Assembly: GCA_023374025.1 (NCBI GenBank) | Contig: SIJG01000022.1 | Coordinates: 186,001 to 250,000, forward strand | Length of the DNA stretch: 64,000 nucleotides | Reading direction: 5' to 3' | Origin: Heterodera schachtii | Taxonomy: Eukaryota; Nematoda; Chromadorea; Rhabditida; Heteroderidae | Part shown: positions 34,641 to 46,013 of the stretch, piece after piece | Position numbering within the stretch: position 1 is the stretch's first letter | How the letters are laid out: each line of letters begins with the position of its first letter | The notes under the pieces: generated by a model | Seen by the model: the letters and a program-made list of their open reading frames with translations, nothing else | What the model was told of the DNA's origin: nothing | Database searches by the model: none | Translations under genes and position numbers: made by a program

Positions 34641-37600
34641 CGCTTTAAGTAATTGCCTTTTCAAATTTTCAAATGCTTCTGTCTCCTGATTTGCCCATTT
34701 AAACTCTGAGTTTTCCTGTTTTGTCAATTGATTTAATGGATAGGCTATTTTTGCAAAATCAGGGATGAATTTTCTAAAAAATGACATCATTCCCAAAAAT
34801 CTCTTCACTTCTTTGGCATTTTTCGGCATAGGAAAGGCTTCGATTACCTCTCGATTGTTCAGGGACGGGCTGCACCCATCTTTTGTCAAAATGTGTCCCA
34901 AATAAGTGCACTGTGTTTTAAGGAAACTGCATTTTTCCTTTTTCACTTTTAATCCGTTTTTCTCCAATTTTTCAAAAATAATGTTCAAAGTGTCCAAGTG
35001 CTGTTCAACTGTATTTGTATTGACAAGAATATCGTCTATGTACACAGTAACATTTGGAATTCCATCCAAAATTTTGTCCATGACTCTTTGAAATATGCTT
35101 GGGGCGTTTTTTAAACCAAAGGGCAATTTGAGCATTTGGTAAAGGCCCCATGGTGTTACAATTCCGCATTTATATGAGCTCTCTTCATCCAGCGGGATTT
35201 GCCAAAACCCCGAAGCCAAATCCAAGGTTGTGTACCACCTTTTTCCCGCAGCTCTGATGATTGTTTTATCCATTCTCGGAATTGGGTACGGATCTGGGAT
35301 CGTAATCTTATTTAACGGTCTAAAGTCCACACATGGGCGTAGCTGACCGTTCGACTTCTTTACCAACACTATGCTGTGTGCCCAGGGAGTGCAACTTTCT
35401 TTACTTACTCCCGACTCCAACATTTTCTCAATTTGCACTTTCAATTCACTTTCATATTTTTCCGGTACAGGATAGGGCTTTATTTTCTCTGGAATTTCGG
35501 TTGTTGTTAAAATTGGAGGGGCCTCGTAGGCACATTGCCCTAAGTCATATTCATGACCTGAAAACACATCTTTATGTCTCTCCAAACAACGCTCTAATGC
35601 AACCTTCATTTGCTCTCCGTCTTCAATTTTACGATTTTTCTCACAAAATTCAATTTTAACCCCTTGAACTTTTTCACAAGCAAAAACTTGACCATTTTCT
35701 TTACTAATCAAATTTCCTGTTTGCAAATCCAACAACAAAGGCATTTGGCGGAATGTGTTTCTTCCCACAATTAAATCATAACTCTGCGTTCCGCCGATTT
35801 CCGCTTCAGTCACATAAACAATTGTCTCCATACGGCATCCGGCTAATTCCAACAAAATTTTGCTCTGTCCCAAAATAGGAACAATCTTTCCGCCCACTCC
35901 GATTACTCCAGAAATTTGGGCCATTTCCAATTTAGTGATTCCCAATCTGGTTGCAGTTTGCATACTGCACAATGACACATGAGCTCCCGTGTCTAACAAG
36001 AAAATAATTCTTTTCTCATTTACCATCCCACCAATTTTAAAATTTGGGCCGTATGCTTCCTTCTCAACAATATTTACTTGTACTAATCCTTCGACGTGCC
36101 CATTTTCTTTAAAATTCACCTTTTTGCCTTGTGACATTTGGCCATTTTCCGGGGATGGCCACCTTTCTGTTAATGGCATGATATTTATCACCTCCCTTTC
36201 TTTTTTTAAGATTGGCTTACGAGGCATTGCCAATTCATTCGGATTATTTTTTATTTCCGGGCGGCTGGCATTTCTCTCTCTTGGAACTCTTCGCCTTTTC
36301 CGAAAAATCTTTGTAATTTGACCGATCAGTCCTAAGTACTGAAAGGCTTGGGCAATTCGTTGTGGGAGGAATAATTGGATTAAAATAGTTATCGTGACAT
36401 AGCAGCAGCAGATAAACACCCACAATTGATTTAACGTAAAAAGGCCTCCTCTTAAGAAAGCAAATAATCCGTTGGCAACAATTGTTGCCGCAATTTGATC
36501 AGTTCGTTCTGACTGTTCGTCCCACGAGTCAGGCTTTGATAAGCGGGTAATTTCTTGAACAATCTTTGCTGCTTCAATTGTCTCGTTAAAATTTTCCGGT
36601 GAATATAATTCAGTCAAATTTGCCATTACTTTATTCTTAAAAAGCTGAACCGGAAATTCAGGAAAATCAATTTTCCCATGCCGTGAGAGCTGATGGAGAG
36701 AATCAGAGGGGATATGATTTATATCACCATTTAATTGGTCAAATTGCAAAATGTTTTCTTTTGTTGCCATATATAAGAAACGATATTTCTGGCAATCCGT
36801 TTCGCTTGCCCTCGAGCGAATTATCATAGTTTTTGTGTCCAAAAATCCGTGTTTTGGTCTCCCATATAATGTAAAAGTGATGGGGAGCTGCTCAAAACAA
36901 TGCCCTTTTTGCCAGCTAAAATGCATGTCACGCTCAAGTAATGGAAAACACGGCTTTATTTCCAGAGTCTCTTTTGCCACTAATCTTGCTGATAAATAGG
37001 GATTTGCCAAATAAAAACGTACCAAAAGGGTCGGGTTTGCATCAGCGAGTGCAATTGTTTGATCAGCCAAAAATTGTAAACTTGAGCAAATTTTCCTGAT
37101 TGTTTCAGCAAAAAGACGCTGCGTATTTCGAGAAATTTTGACGCTTAGGGCAGTCAGTTGCGCTGCTAATTGAGACGAGTAGACCAAGCCAACATCTCTT
37201 TCTCTTCGTCCCATATTACTTTCCCTATTTCGGTTTACAATCTCGTCATATTGGTGTGACGGTACGGCGAATGCTTGGTCCGAAATTACAAATTCTGCCC
37301 CATTACAGTCCGTTTTTCTCGAGGCATTTAAAAATGTTAGGGCGAAATCTCCATAATTGGCTGTCCAAATCAATGTCGAGTATTCTCCGCCCCAGCCTCC
37401 GACTCTGACATAGGCACATTGCTGGGTTTCATCCGGTTTCCAGATCAGACTAGCCTGTGGGCATCGGCATGCCCCTGACTGGTAAATGCATGCTGTGCAT
37501 TCACTTATTGGCGTACTAATTCCGGGCATTCCATGCCTGGTAAATACGACTGTTTCATAAACATAACAATTTGACACATCTATTGTGCTCCAAAATAAAC

Positions 37601-39557
37601 CAGCAGGCCATGCTCTCCATCCCACCTCCAAAGAATTATTTGTAATTCTTAATGTTCCATTATTTGTTGGACTTAAGTCTCCTGCTGGCGAGTGATTAAG
37701 CTCTTTCATTTGATGGCAAGTTGCCGTCGGAACATCAATGGGATGGGAGGTTATTTCTTCGTATTTAGTCCAAAATAAGCCAATCCTCCGGGAAATACTC
37801 GTTTTTACACATTTACATACTATAGCCTCCGTTTTATACTGTATGGTGTTTTGCCGAAAGATTGTGAATTGTGCTGGAGTTGGCTCTTCTGTTGGCATCC
37901 AAGTTGGACAAAATGGATCGGTGGGAATAGACCAAAGACTTAATGGTGCGTCTGGTAAGCAAATCATGGGACCGGCTGCTGCATTCATTGCCGTATTAGG
38001 CGTAAATAACGCAAAAATAGCAATAAACGCCAACAAAATAGGACTAGCAACTCTTGCGGCCCCTAATCTTCCCCCAAAATGAACTCTTCTCCCAGGCGAT
38101 TGTGATGAATTGGCATAATCCCTGGGGTTAGCATTTGGCGTCGGCGTCCCTCTGAAATTCCTTTCATTTCTTGGGGCCATTCCCCTCGTAAAACGCGAAT
38201 TTCCTTCGTCTGTGCCGGTGTTCCATTGCCTTTCTCTTTCATAATAGCCGCCTCCGCTTTGCCGCCCGCGGACATTTTGTCTTTCATCATTTTTCTTTGT
38301 TCTGCAATCTCTTACTACATGTCCCGGCCTTCTGCAGTAATAACATCTCCGTCTTTCATTTCCCATTTTATTATTTATCCCTTGATGACTTTGCCGAATG
38401 GTCAAAGCCTCGACCTTTGTAGACAATTCCGCCACGGAATCAGCGACCGAAATTTGATTTGTTCGTCTTGAACATAAAAGCAGTTCAAAATGCTGTGCTA
38501 GTTCATATGCACTTGAATAATTAGTTGGCCTTCCCGCTTTAACTTCAAATTGTAGGTCGGGGGTTAATCTTTCCACAAATTCTTCAAAAAGTCTTTTCCT
38601 TATCACGTCTTCACCCTCTCCGGCCAGTGCAGTTCTTATTGCCTCATTTAATCGATTTGCGAACTCGTAAACTCGCTCTCCCGGCGCCTGTTTACAAATG
38701 GAGAGTGCCTGACGGGCAATTGAGCGTGTATTCTCATTTTCAAATTTTTGTCTTAAAAAATTTAATGCACTAGCTAAGTTTTCCGGTTGCGGTTCCATTG
38801 ATTCCAACTCGGCGCGTGCTTGTCCAATCAACAGAATTCTTAAACGACTTAATTTCTGCGCCTCAGTAAGCTGTGGATATAGCGAAAGCATGTCCTCGAA
38901 TTTTGAGGACCACCTCGAGAATGAAATACTCGGATTTCCATCATAACTTTCCAACGGGGCAATTCCACCAAGAAATGGGTCAGAGATCATTATTTCACAG
39001 TTTTCTCCGGAATTTGGTGGGTCTTCGTTAAGAAATTGCTCATGCTCAAATGAATGTCCATTTTCGGCCCATAGGTTTTCATCTGACGCTCCCTCCATTT
39101 CCAAAAATTCAATTCGTTTTCTCAAAATATCAATGTCTTCTGTCATTTTCGCCATTTCACTTTTCATTTTCTCAACTATTTTGTTAAATCTGACTTTCGT
39201 AAACTTTTCAAGACTTTTCAGATTTAAACCGACTGTGTCTATTCTTCCTTCTACTTTTATGACTTTTTCCTCCATCTGAAAATGGTCCAATTCTTCACGG
39301 TCTTCCAAATCAGCCATTGATTGTTCCAATTTTTCCACACGTAAGTTTTCATTCGATTTTTGGAACATCCCGTTTATTTCCGCTAACTTATATTCCAATC
39401 TTCGAAATTGTCGGCAAACGGCCGACTCAAAAAGTCTCATTCGGTTTAGCAGATTTGCAAAATTTCCGTTTTCTTCAGCAGTAAAGAAAACTGGGTCAAA
39501 ATCGGAGCCAATTTCATTTTCTCCACTTTGTGAATTAGAACAATTTTGATTGCTCAT
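34494..39557 (-). CDS. LTR retroelement polyprotein: Gag, envelope-like, protease, RT
   Basis: One 1687-codon frame starting MSNQNCSNSQ. Residues 1-420 are Gag: a coiled-coil start, a capsid-like region, and a CCHC knuckle at about 403. At about 507 a signal-like hydrophobic segment (ILLAFIAIFALF) opens an extracellular-type domain of some 520 residues with many paired Cys (CTACIYQSGACRC), several N-x-S/T sites and a basic RRERD stretch. It is anchored by a membrane segment near 1031-1067. Then come aspartic protease (LLDTGAHVSL, about 1189) and RT (LDLASGFWQI; YIDDILV at about 1507), ending in truncated RNase H (FTDAS). RT is Ty3/Gypsy type. An envelope-like part upstream of protease is unusual, since it normally follows integrase. 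It lies between a complete 5' LTR and the palindrome centre; no integrase or 3' LTR, so it cannot mobilise itself. Confidence 0.85.
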   Translation of the reverse strand: MSNQNCSNSQSGENEIGSDFDPVFFTAEENGNFANLLNRMRLFESAVCRQFRRLEYKLAEINGMFQKSNENLRVEKLEQSMADLEDREELDHFQMEEKVIKVEGRIDTVGLNLKSLEKFTKVRFNKIVEKMKSEMAKMTEDIDILRKRIEFLEMEGASDENLWAENGHSFEHEQFLNEDPPNSGENCEIMISDPFLGGIAPLESYDGNPSISFSRWSSKFEDMLSLYPQLTEAQKLSRLRILLIGQARAELESMEPQPENLASALNFLRQKFENENTRSIARQALSICKQAPGERVYEFANRLNEAIRTALAGEGEDVIRKRLFEEFVERLTPDLQFEVKAGRPTNYSSAYELAQHFELLLCSRRTNQISVADSVAELSTKVEALTIRQSHQGINNKMGNERRRCYYCRRPGHVVRDCRTKKNDERQNVRGRQSGGGYYERERQWNTGTDEGNSRFTRGMAPRNERNFRGTPTPNANPRDYANSSQSPGRRVHFGGRLGAARVASPILLAFIAIFALFTPNTAMNAAAGPMICLPDAPLSLWSIPTDPFCPTWMPTEEPTPAQFTIFRQNTIQYKTEAIVCKCVKTSISRRIGLFWTKYEEITSHPIDVPTATCHQMKELNHSPAGDLSPTNNGTLRITNNSLEVGWRAWPAGLFWSTIDVSNCYVYETVVFTRHGMPGISTPISECTACIYQSGACRCPQASLIWKPDETQQCAYVRVGGWGGEYSTLIWTANYGDFALTFLNASRKTDCNGAEFVISDQAFAVPSHQYDEIVNRNRESNMGRRERDVGLVYSSQLAAQLTALSVKISRNTQRLFAETIRKICSSLQFLADQTIALADANPTLLVRFYLANPYLSARLVAKETLEIKPCFPLLERDMHFSWQKGHCFEQLPITFTLYGRPKHGFLDTKTMIIRSRASETDCQKYRFLYMATKENILQFDQLNGDINHIPSDSLHQLSRHGKIDFPEFPVQLFKNKVMANLTELYSPENFNETIEAAKIVQEITRLSKPDSWDEQSERTDQIAATIVANGLFAFLRGGLFTLNQLWVFICCCYVTITILIQLFLPQRIAQAFQYLGLIGQITKIFRKRRRVPRERNASRPEIKNNPNELAMPRKPILKKEREVINIMPLTERWPSPENGQMSQGKKVNFKENGHVEGLVQVNIVEKEAYGPNFKIGGMVNEKRIIFLLDTGAHVSLCSMQTATRLGITKLEMAQISGVIGVGGKIVPILGQSKILLELAGCRMETIVYVTEAEIGGTQSYDLIVGRNTFRQMPLLLDLQTGNLISKENGQVFACEKVQGVKIEFCEKNRKIEDGEQMKVALERCLERHKDVFSGHEYDLGQCAYEAPPILTTTEIPEKIKPYPVPEKYESELKVQIEKMLESGVSKESCTPWAHSIVLVKKSNGQLRPCVDFRPLNKITIPDPYPIPRMDKTIIRAAGKRWYTTLDLASGFWQIPLDEESSYKCGIVTPWGLYQMLKLPFGLKNAPSIFQRVMDKILDGIPNVTVYIDDILVNTNTVEQHLDTLNIIFEKLEKNGLKVKKEKCSFLKTQCTYLGHILTKDGCSPSLNNREVIEAFPMPKNAKEVKRFLGMMSFFRKFIPDFAKIAYPLNQLTKQENSEFKWANQETEAFENLKRQLLKAPCLRAPDYNLPFYLFTDASATAANNIWIRNNHFNGPSPTDLFVFKVEF

Positions 39558-39775
39558 TTTGGTTCACTTCTTCTCTTTTTTTTTTAAATTAGCACAACAG
39601 CTCGGCTGGAAAACACACTTGACCAGCTCAAAATTTATTTGCGTGTTTGGCACAACAGCCCGGCTGGTAGTACACAACTAGACCAGCTCACTGAGATTGT
39701 TTTGGTAATGGCACCGAGCCTTTACCCCTGCTGAATTTTGTTCAGCGCGCCTGATTTAACTCGTGCTTCTCCTCC

Positions 39776-39798
39776 TCCCGGGTCGTGGCACCAAAAAT
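39776..39798 (-). promoter_or_regulatory. Primer-binding site of retroelement
   Basis: Just inside the LTR on the minus strand reads TGGTGCCACGACCCGGG, beginning TGG as tRNA-primed sites do. The tRNA identity is not assigned. Confidence 0.6.
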
Positions 39799-40320
39799 TG
39801 TTGTGTCCCCACGAGTCTCAGGCAAATACACTTTTTCTCAGTTTGACAACTTTCCAAATTTGGCCCAATTCAATCTTTTTTTCCGACTCTTTTTTTTTTG
39901 AGTTTTATTAAAGCAAAGCAATTATTTAAAGCAAAGCAAAATCAATCAAGAATAAGAATAAGCAAAATTGGTTATAAGCAAAATTGGTTAAGAGTAAGCA
40001 AAAGGTAGAGTAAGTAGGAAGGGAGAATGGCAGTAAGAAGGGTTAAAATCCAAAGCAGAAAGAGAGCTTAAATACGGCACAATTTTGGGAGGAGCCAAGC
40101 GAAGCCAAGCGGGTGAGAATGGTCTAGGCCACATTACACAAAGCGGAGAGAGAGAATTTTTGGAGAGAAGGATTTGGTAAGGATTGAGAGATGGATGGAT
40201 AAAATGTTTACGATGAGAATTGGTGGAAAATGGGTCAATGCAAAAATGCCAAAAACAAAAAATAAATAAAAAGACCAAAGTGCAGACACCGCAGGTATGC
40301 TTTTATTGGTTTAATAAACA
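39799..40320 (-). mobile_element. Complete 5' LTR (522 bp)
   Basis: Read on the minus strand it begins TGTTTATTAAACC and ends GGACACAACA, the TG...CA form of LTRs. It contains a TATTTAAG TATA-like box (plus 40068-40075) and AATAAA near its start. The left-arm copy starts at the same base, which supports the outer border. Confidence 0.8.
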
Positions 40321-41022
40321 TTAAAATGAACTTATGGCAAATTAGGCGAGAAAAAAAAATCAGTTTTATCCATTTTTAATTTAAAATTTCTTAATCGCTT
40401 ATGCATTTGAGCTTTTCGTTTCGGTCCAACAGAAAAGCTTTTCTTAAAATATATCATTAGGGCTTCTATTTTTTGGCAATGCGCAATAAAAACGAAAAAT
40501 ACACCCATAAGAATCATCTTGAAAAAATTCAGAAAATCACCCCTAAGAATTGAAAAAAAATTTCACAAAAATTGAACCCAAAATTTAATTATTTTTTCTT
40601 AATAAAAATTTTTGTTTAAAAATTGTCCTTACTGGAAAATTTTTTTAAAACAATTGAAATATAAGCAAATTAATAGTTTTTTGATCAAATTTAATAAAAA
40701 AAATTTTGTTTGGCTATTTTTGTGCCTATTTAATACCTCTTTTGCGTTTTTTCTGCCTTTTTAGGTGCCTATTTCGGGATTTTTTGTGCCTAAAATGAAA
40801 TCCCTATATATCATTCATTTTGTAATTCAAATTATGAAACTGTTTTTTATAATTATTTGATAATAAAGTTTTTATGACCAGTCAAAAAATTTTAAAAGGC
40901 ATAAATTGATCAATCACTCATTGCTGATCAATCTCCATCGGTCATCCATAGCCCAGCGTCATTTTCATTCGGTTCGATTTCCGATCACTTTTTCCAATTC
41001 TCCGCATCATTTGATATCGCTC

Positions 41023-41226
41023 TCATCCAAAATTTTGCGCTACGTTTTGATCCGCGTTTTGAAACGATTCCCTTAGCGTTTGCAGTCTGTTGATCTCTTG
41101 CTGGATTAATTGCAATGTGCGCGTGTCCGACTCAATAATCGCCGGGTTATTTTCATTAGCAATTTGTTGTCGCAATTGGTCCGCTCGTTGCTGCAGCTCA
41201 AGAATTTGGCGATCCAATTGCTGCAA
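41023..41226 (-). CDS. Coiled-coil exon, right arm
   Basis: 67 codons, nearly all predicted coiled coil (ILELQQRADQLRQQI; QLIQQEINRLQTL), ending QNVAQNFG. A 3' splice signal (attgcag) sits just before QLDRQ, so this is probably a last exon. A hydrophobic stretch (SITVLILLVLILW) encoded 60-100 bases upstream could be a preceding membrane exon. Function unknown. It lies outside the LTR and is duplicated in the left arm, so the palindrome includes flanking DNA. Confidence 0.45.
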   Translation of the reverse strand: MQQLDRQILELQQRADQLRQQIANENNPAIIESDTRTLQLIQQEINRLQTLRESFQNADQNVAQNFG

Positions 41227-41364
41227 TTTTTATTCATTTTTTTTTTGCCAAAAAATTCCCATAAAATTAATACTAGGAGAATGAGGACAGTAATTGAATT
41301 AATTACGACACTTGGTTTAATTTGGAAAGAAACTCTTCTATATATGTAAACAAGGATGGCACTC

Positions 41365-41672
41365 CGAGGCCCAAAAATTTGCGCAACGGAAACGGAATTC
41401 CGAGGCCCCAACGATTTTAGCAAATCGGAAACGGAATTCCGAGGCCCCAAAAATTGTAGCAAATCGAAACGGAATTCCGAGGCCCCAAAAATTTTAGCAA
41501 ATCGGAACGGAATTCCGAGGCCCCAAAAATTTTAGCAAATCGGAAACGGAATTCCGAGGCCCCAAAAATTTTAGCAAATCGGAAACGGAATTCCGAGGCC
41601 CAAAAGCGCAAATCGAAACGGAATTCCGAGGCCCCAAAAATTTTAGCAAATCGGAAACGGAATTCCGAGGCT
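41365..41672 (-). repeat. 42-bp tandem array, right outer end of palindrome
   Basis: About eight inverted copies of the unit at 29717-29955, with one shortened unit near 41605. Confidence 0.9.
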
Positions 41673-41689
41673 CAACATTTTTCTGAAAC

Positions 41690-42270
41690 CGGGATTCTGA
41701 CTTCAAAAATGTCGGAAACCAGAAGTCGGAAATTTCTGAAAAAATATAAAAATGTAATTGAAATTTTCTAAATATTATGGCTAAATTTTAATTTATAAAC
41801 CAAATATTAAAAAATGGGGGATTATTCACACTGCTTTTTTCGGCGCTTTTTAGGGGGGATCCGGCGGTGCCGATAGGCGGCGCCGGGGAAATTTTGAAAT
41901 TTTTGCTTGCATTTTGTGAATATGTAGATTTTGTCCAAAAATGTCCAAAATTTTGTGCTTCTGAGTTTCGTTTGGGAGTAAAAATGAAGAAAAAAGAACT
42001 TACAAAAATTTAAATTTAATGCTTTCACAATTTAAAATAAACAATTTGACTTGACAAAAAATCAAAAAAAAAAAGGAAAAAAGAAATTTCCGACCGAAAA
42101 TTTCCGCCTTTTTATAAAAAATATCGGAATTCCGACCCTAAAAAAGTCGGAAATCGAAATTCCGTGCCACCCCAGCAGATGTACAAACACTAATTTTGTT
42201 GAGATTTGGTTTCAATTACCACTCAAATTAGGAAGATAAATAAAGAATTGTAATTCCAATAAAAAAAAAT
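41690..42270. repeat. Dispersed repeat, second copy
   Basis: 41834-42170 shares ordered blocks with 19665-19965: the ccggcggtgccgataggcgg stretch, a tctgagttt block, then alternating tttccgacc and tcggaattccgacc. No coding potential seen. Confidence 0.6.
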
Positions 42271-42278
42271 TTGATCAC

Positions 42279-42383
42279 CGATAGTTCCACGCTGAATGAG
42301 TTTTGCGCGGTGGCGTAAAATTCAATCGCAATGAGCACGACGAACAGAGTGGCAATTGGCAACAGAAGAGATGAATTGGCCAT
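42279..42383 (-). CDS. Signal-peptide first exon, secreted-protein candidate
   Basis: ATG at 42383 opens 35 codons ending at a GTGATC donor. Residues 1-26 are a good signal peptide (SLLLPIATLFVVLIAIEFYA, likely cut near TA/QN). A TATA-like box lies 68 bases upstream. Downstream exons were not recognised. In plant-parasitic nematodes such genes are often gland-secreted effectors; that is inference. Confidence 0.4.
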
Positions 42384-43963
42384 CACTCGCAAATTTTAAT
42401 TCGAATTTATTTGTGGGCAATGATTGAATATTGGCCACAATTAGTCCCCATTTAAATAGCAAAAATTTTTGCAAAGAATTGGGAAATATTTTTGGACACG
42501 GAATTATTCGCATGGTGCTGACTAATCTGCTGCTGTGATTGATGATGAAAAACATAACTTTTTCATGTTGTGAAATTTGTTTTACGATTTTTTTTATTCC
42601 GTCATAACGCTAAAAATATTTTTGGTCAAATGGCGGAGGAAAAGATTTGCGCATAAAATGCAAAGTCAGCTGCGCTTTACTTATTTATTTTTAATACGTT
42701 CATTTAGTAATTCGCATATTAATATTTTTGGAAAATATTAATCATAGCTTCCAAACTCAAAATTGTTCAAAAGTTGAAAATAGTTTTTTTCAAAATTTTA
42801 GTTTTTTAGGTGCTAAAAATAAAAAACTTGAAAATTGTTGCTAAAATAATAACCCAAAAACTAGCTTAACAACAATTTAAAAAAAAATGTTTTTTGTGCG
42901 TTTCAGACCACTGGGAGCTCAGGAAAAAATAGGGAAAAAACTCGAAATCGTAGCCCTACTCATAAACTTTTAAAAGGATCAAATGCGTACAAATTTGGTA
43001 TATTCGACAGCTTCGTCTTCGCATGCTCACTTTTGCGAATTTAATTGTTTTCGACTTTTCTTTGTACTGAAATGCATATTTTCACTTGGACTCGTGTCCC
43101 GATTCTTAGATGGCGTCGGTTTGACTTTATTCTTGAGTTTTTCAATGTAACTCGTCAAGAACTGTCGAAACCAAATTTTGTCATTTTTGGGCAAAATCTG
43201 TTGACAAACTCGACCAAACTACAGTTCCCAAAAATTTCTTTGAAAAAGCGGCGCAAAAAAAGTATCTGAAAAGCAACATAAAAAGCGTCAAACTTTTATG
43301 GATTTATCCCATTTACAAATTTGACAGCCGGTCTCTCTCCAACCCTTTGACTCTTTTGAAAAAACTGGTCAACCCACCTACCCCTTTTCATATATGCCGT
43401 TAGCCCCTAAAATTTCTTTTTCAAAGATGGCTAGGTATATTTACCTGTTTGGAGATTTTTTTAATTCTCATTTCTCGAAATTTCCATTACTACTGATGCT
43501 CTAATGTTGTTAATAAAAAAATTAATAATGACTCAGATTATTTAGTGAGTGAGATATAATTTCCATTAGTGCTATAATTATTGTATAAAATTTTCTATTA
43601 GCTATGGATGCTATAATGACATATAGAATCCGACGGATGCTTTAATGTTGTGATGCATATTATTTAGTGAGTGAGGTATTGACTTTTATATTATATTAAA
43701 TTATTTACAATTTCCATGGCTGCTACAATTATTGTATATAATTTTTTATTAGCTAGATAATATTTGGATAAAATAAAATCTTTCAATGCATAATAAATGG
43801 CTCGTGTGGTAAATTAACTTTTGAAAGTAGAAATATTGGAATAAAAGGCAAAGCAAATGTGAATAAAATCATATTTTTTTTTATTTTTTAATTCAGATTC
43901 CCATTAATTTCCTTTTAAAAAAATTAATAAAAATAATTTAAACACAATACTTATTTTGCTAAA
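42384..43963. other. AT-rich intergenic
   Basis: No gene seen. Near 43490-43760 the motif 'tgctataat...' is repeated several times with 'attatttagtgagtgag' (43547 and 43668), a decayed local duplication. A gaaaaagcggcgcaaaaaaa repeat end lies near 43240. Confidence 0.45.
42451..42458 (-). promoter_or_regulatory. TATA-like box of 42383 exon
   Basis: TATTTAAA on the minus strand, 68 bases before the ATG. Confidence 0.4.
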
Positions 43964-44756
43964 ATGACTTTTTTCTGCAACATTTCCAATCAAAAAACAA
44001 TTCAATTTTTATTGCTTATGGTTTTATACTCCTCAACAAGCAGAGGAAACGCCCAAAAAAAGGTAACTAAATGTTTGAGGTGACAAAAATAAATAGAAAA
44101 ATGCCAATTTTAAATTCAACAAATTTTTAATGCAAATCCTGATGCAAATGATAGGTTTTTGAAAAACAAATAATTAATTTAAATAATGGGTCGAAAGTTC
44201 CGTGCTTATTTTGACAGTTTTTAATCCTCAAATTATGACACTAATTCCGAAGTTTGTATTTCATTTAGTTTTTTTGTCACTTTTTCTTTAGATCCCCTCA
44301 AATTGATTAATGAGTTGATGGAATTTGGACAGGGTTTGCTTGACCAGGCGAATCATGGAAAATTTGTTGATAATTTTGCAAATCAAAAGCTTACAAAAAA
44401 TTTTTATTGCCATTTTATGTAATGGAAATTTTGAAAGACAAAAACCAAAAAATCATCAAAAATTGCACGAAAAATTCTGTGAACAATTGAAAAATGGAGA
44501 AAGCATGGAAGAAGCAGCGGGAAATGTTAAGGAAATGGTCTCAACAATTGAAATACCAAAACTAATTGTCGACAATAAGGTAATTAACGTAAAATTTGGA
44601 GAATTTTCATTTCTTAATGAAGAAAATAAAGAAAATTTTCAAAAGTTTGTGAAACTTTCAAGCAAGCAATTGGCGGAATTTGAGCAATCAATCAAAGGTT
44701 TCAGGGTAACCGTACCTCCCGCCTTCAAGGGGATAAATTCCTTAAAAATCTAAAAT
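43964..44756 (+). pseudogene. Secreted-protein candidate, frames not reconcilable
   Basis: Exon 1 (43964-44062) encodes 33 residues with a signal peptide (IQFLLLMVLYSSTSRG) and ends in phase 0 at GTAACT. After a clear 3' splice site at 44291 comes a coding-like stretch (LINELMEFGQGLLDQANHG) that needs phase 1. From about 44415 a different frame is coding-like (CEQLKNGESMEEAAGNVKEM; FGEFSFLNEENKENFQKF) to a stop at 44753. Two phase conflicts suggest a decayed gene or a mis-modelled intron. No known domain. Confidence 0.35.
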
Positions 44757-45327
44757 ATGTATGAAAATTTGTTTATTTTTTCGCAGCGGATACTCTCCAC
44801 AAGCCCTGATGATCATAAATTCTGGGACCAACCGGGGAGAATCGGGGGCAGGGGGGGGGGGAGAACATTGGGTGCCAATAATTCTTATAAGTGTTGGTCG
44901 GGATATGTACCCGTACCAATTTCCCAAATTACCTTACCGACCAATACCAATTCTTACAATGGGCAATTTCTTAAATTCAAAAAGCAAAAAAAAAATACAA
45001 AAAAAACATAAAACAAAACAAAAAAACATTTGGGTCAATTCATGAATTTATCATCTATCTATCGCATAAAATTCATTCATAGTTTTTAATTATTTATATT
45101 ATTCTTTAAATTTATTTGATAATTATTGTCTCTCATCTGTCAGTATTTCTTGTTTTTGATTTCAAAATGGTGCTTTAAAATGATTGTTTATCTTTTTTTT
45201 AATTTATTTTCCATTTTTTTCTAAATGAATGTTTCAAATTTGTGATTAAATGCATATGCAAGGAAGTTGGAAGGTTTGGTTGACTCAAAAAAAATTTTAA
45301 TGCATATTGGGCGTATTTAATTTAATA
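44757..45327. other. Intergenic
   Basis: Contains a G-run at 44851-44861 and repeated ggtcgg/accaa segments at 44870-44960. No gene. Confidence 0.5.
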
Positions 45328-45903
45328 CGTGACCGGAAAATGCGTCAGTAGAAAATGCGTCAGTGATACAATATTTTAGTATAAAGTTCTGTAGCATTAT
45401 ATTGTAATATAAAAGTAAACTTCTATAAGAACCTCGTTCTGAATTTCGAACCCCGAACCCGAATTCGAACAAAAAGTCGAAAGTCAAAATTTTCGAAATT
45501 AGGGTTTTTCTTCAAAATGGGTTTAAATTAGAGTGAAGCGGGACCGGGACCGGGCCGAGAATTCCCGGTCATCCGAGGTCCCGGTCCCGGTCCCGGATTT
45601 TGAAAAGCTCAGGTCCCGGTCCCGGTCCCGGTAGGGCAACCGGGAACCGGGAAAAACAAGCACTGGTAAGAACGGGGGTCCGAGTGAAAAATTAGTGACG
45701 AAAATTGGAGTTAAAGGAATAAATTAAAAAAATAATTAATCTATTCTTTAAAAGTAATCCTATCAATGTCCAAATGGCCTACTGGCTAGTCACCTTGACT
45801 TTCCCTTCTTTCCCCTCGTTTAATTCCTCTACAGAAATTATATTATTTTTAATTTTCTTTTTGTATACTCATGTGTTTCCTATCGACAAAATATGGCTAC
45901 CAG

Positions 45904-46013
45904 ACATTTGCGGACGGACATTTGCGGACAGACATTTGCGGACGGACATTTGCGGACGGACATTTGCGGACAGACATTTGCGGACGGACATTTGCGGACG
46001 GACATTTGCGGAC
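45904..46013 (+). repeat. 14-bp minisatellite, left arm of element I
   Basis: About eight units of gcggacggacattt. Confidence 0.9.

Larger units (their letters stand above)
36302..41672. repeat. Right arm of 12-kb palindrome
   Basis: Inverted counterpart of 29717-34228, longer by two segments. The unduplicated centre is 34229-36301 (protease and RT). Confidence 0.95.

Noticed and set aside
35333..38471. Several plus-strand ORFs over the retroelement
   Set aside because: Antisense shadows of the 1687-codon frame.
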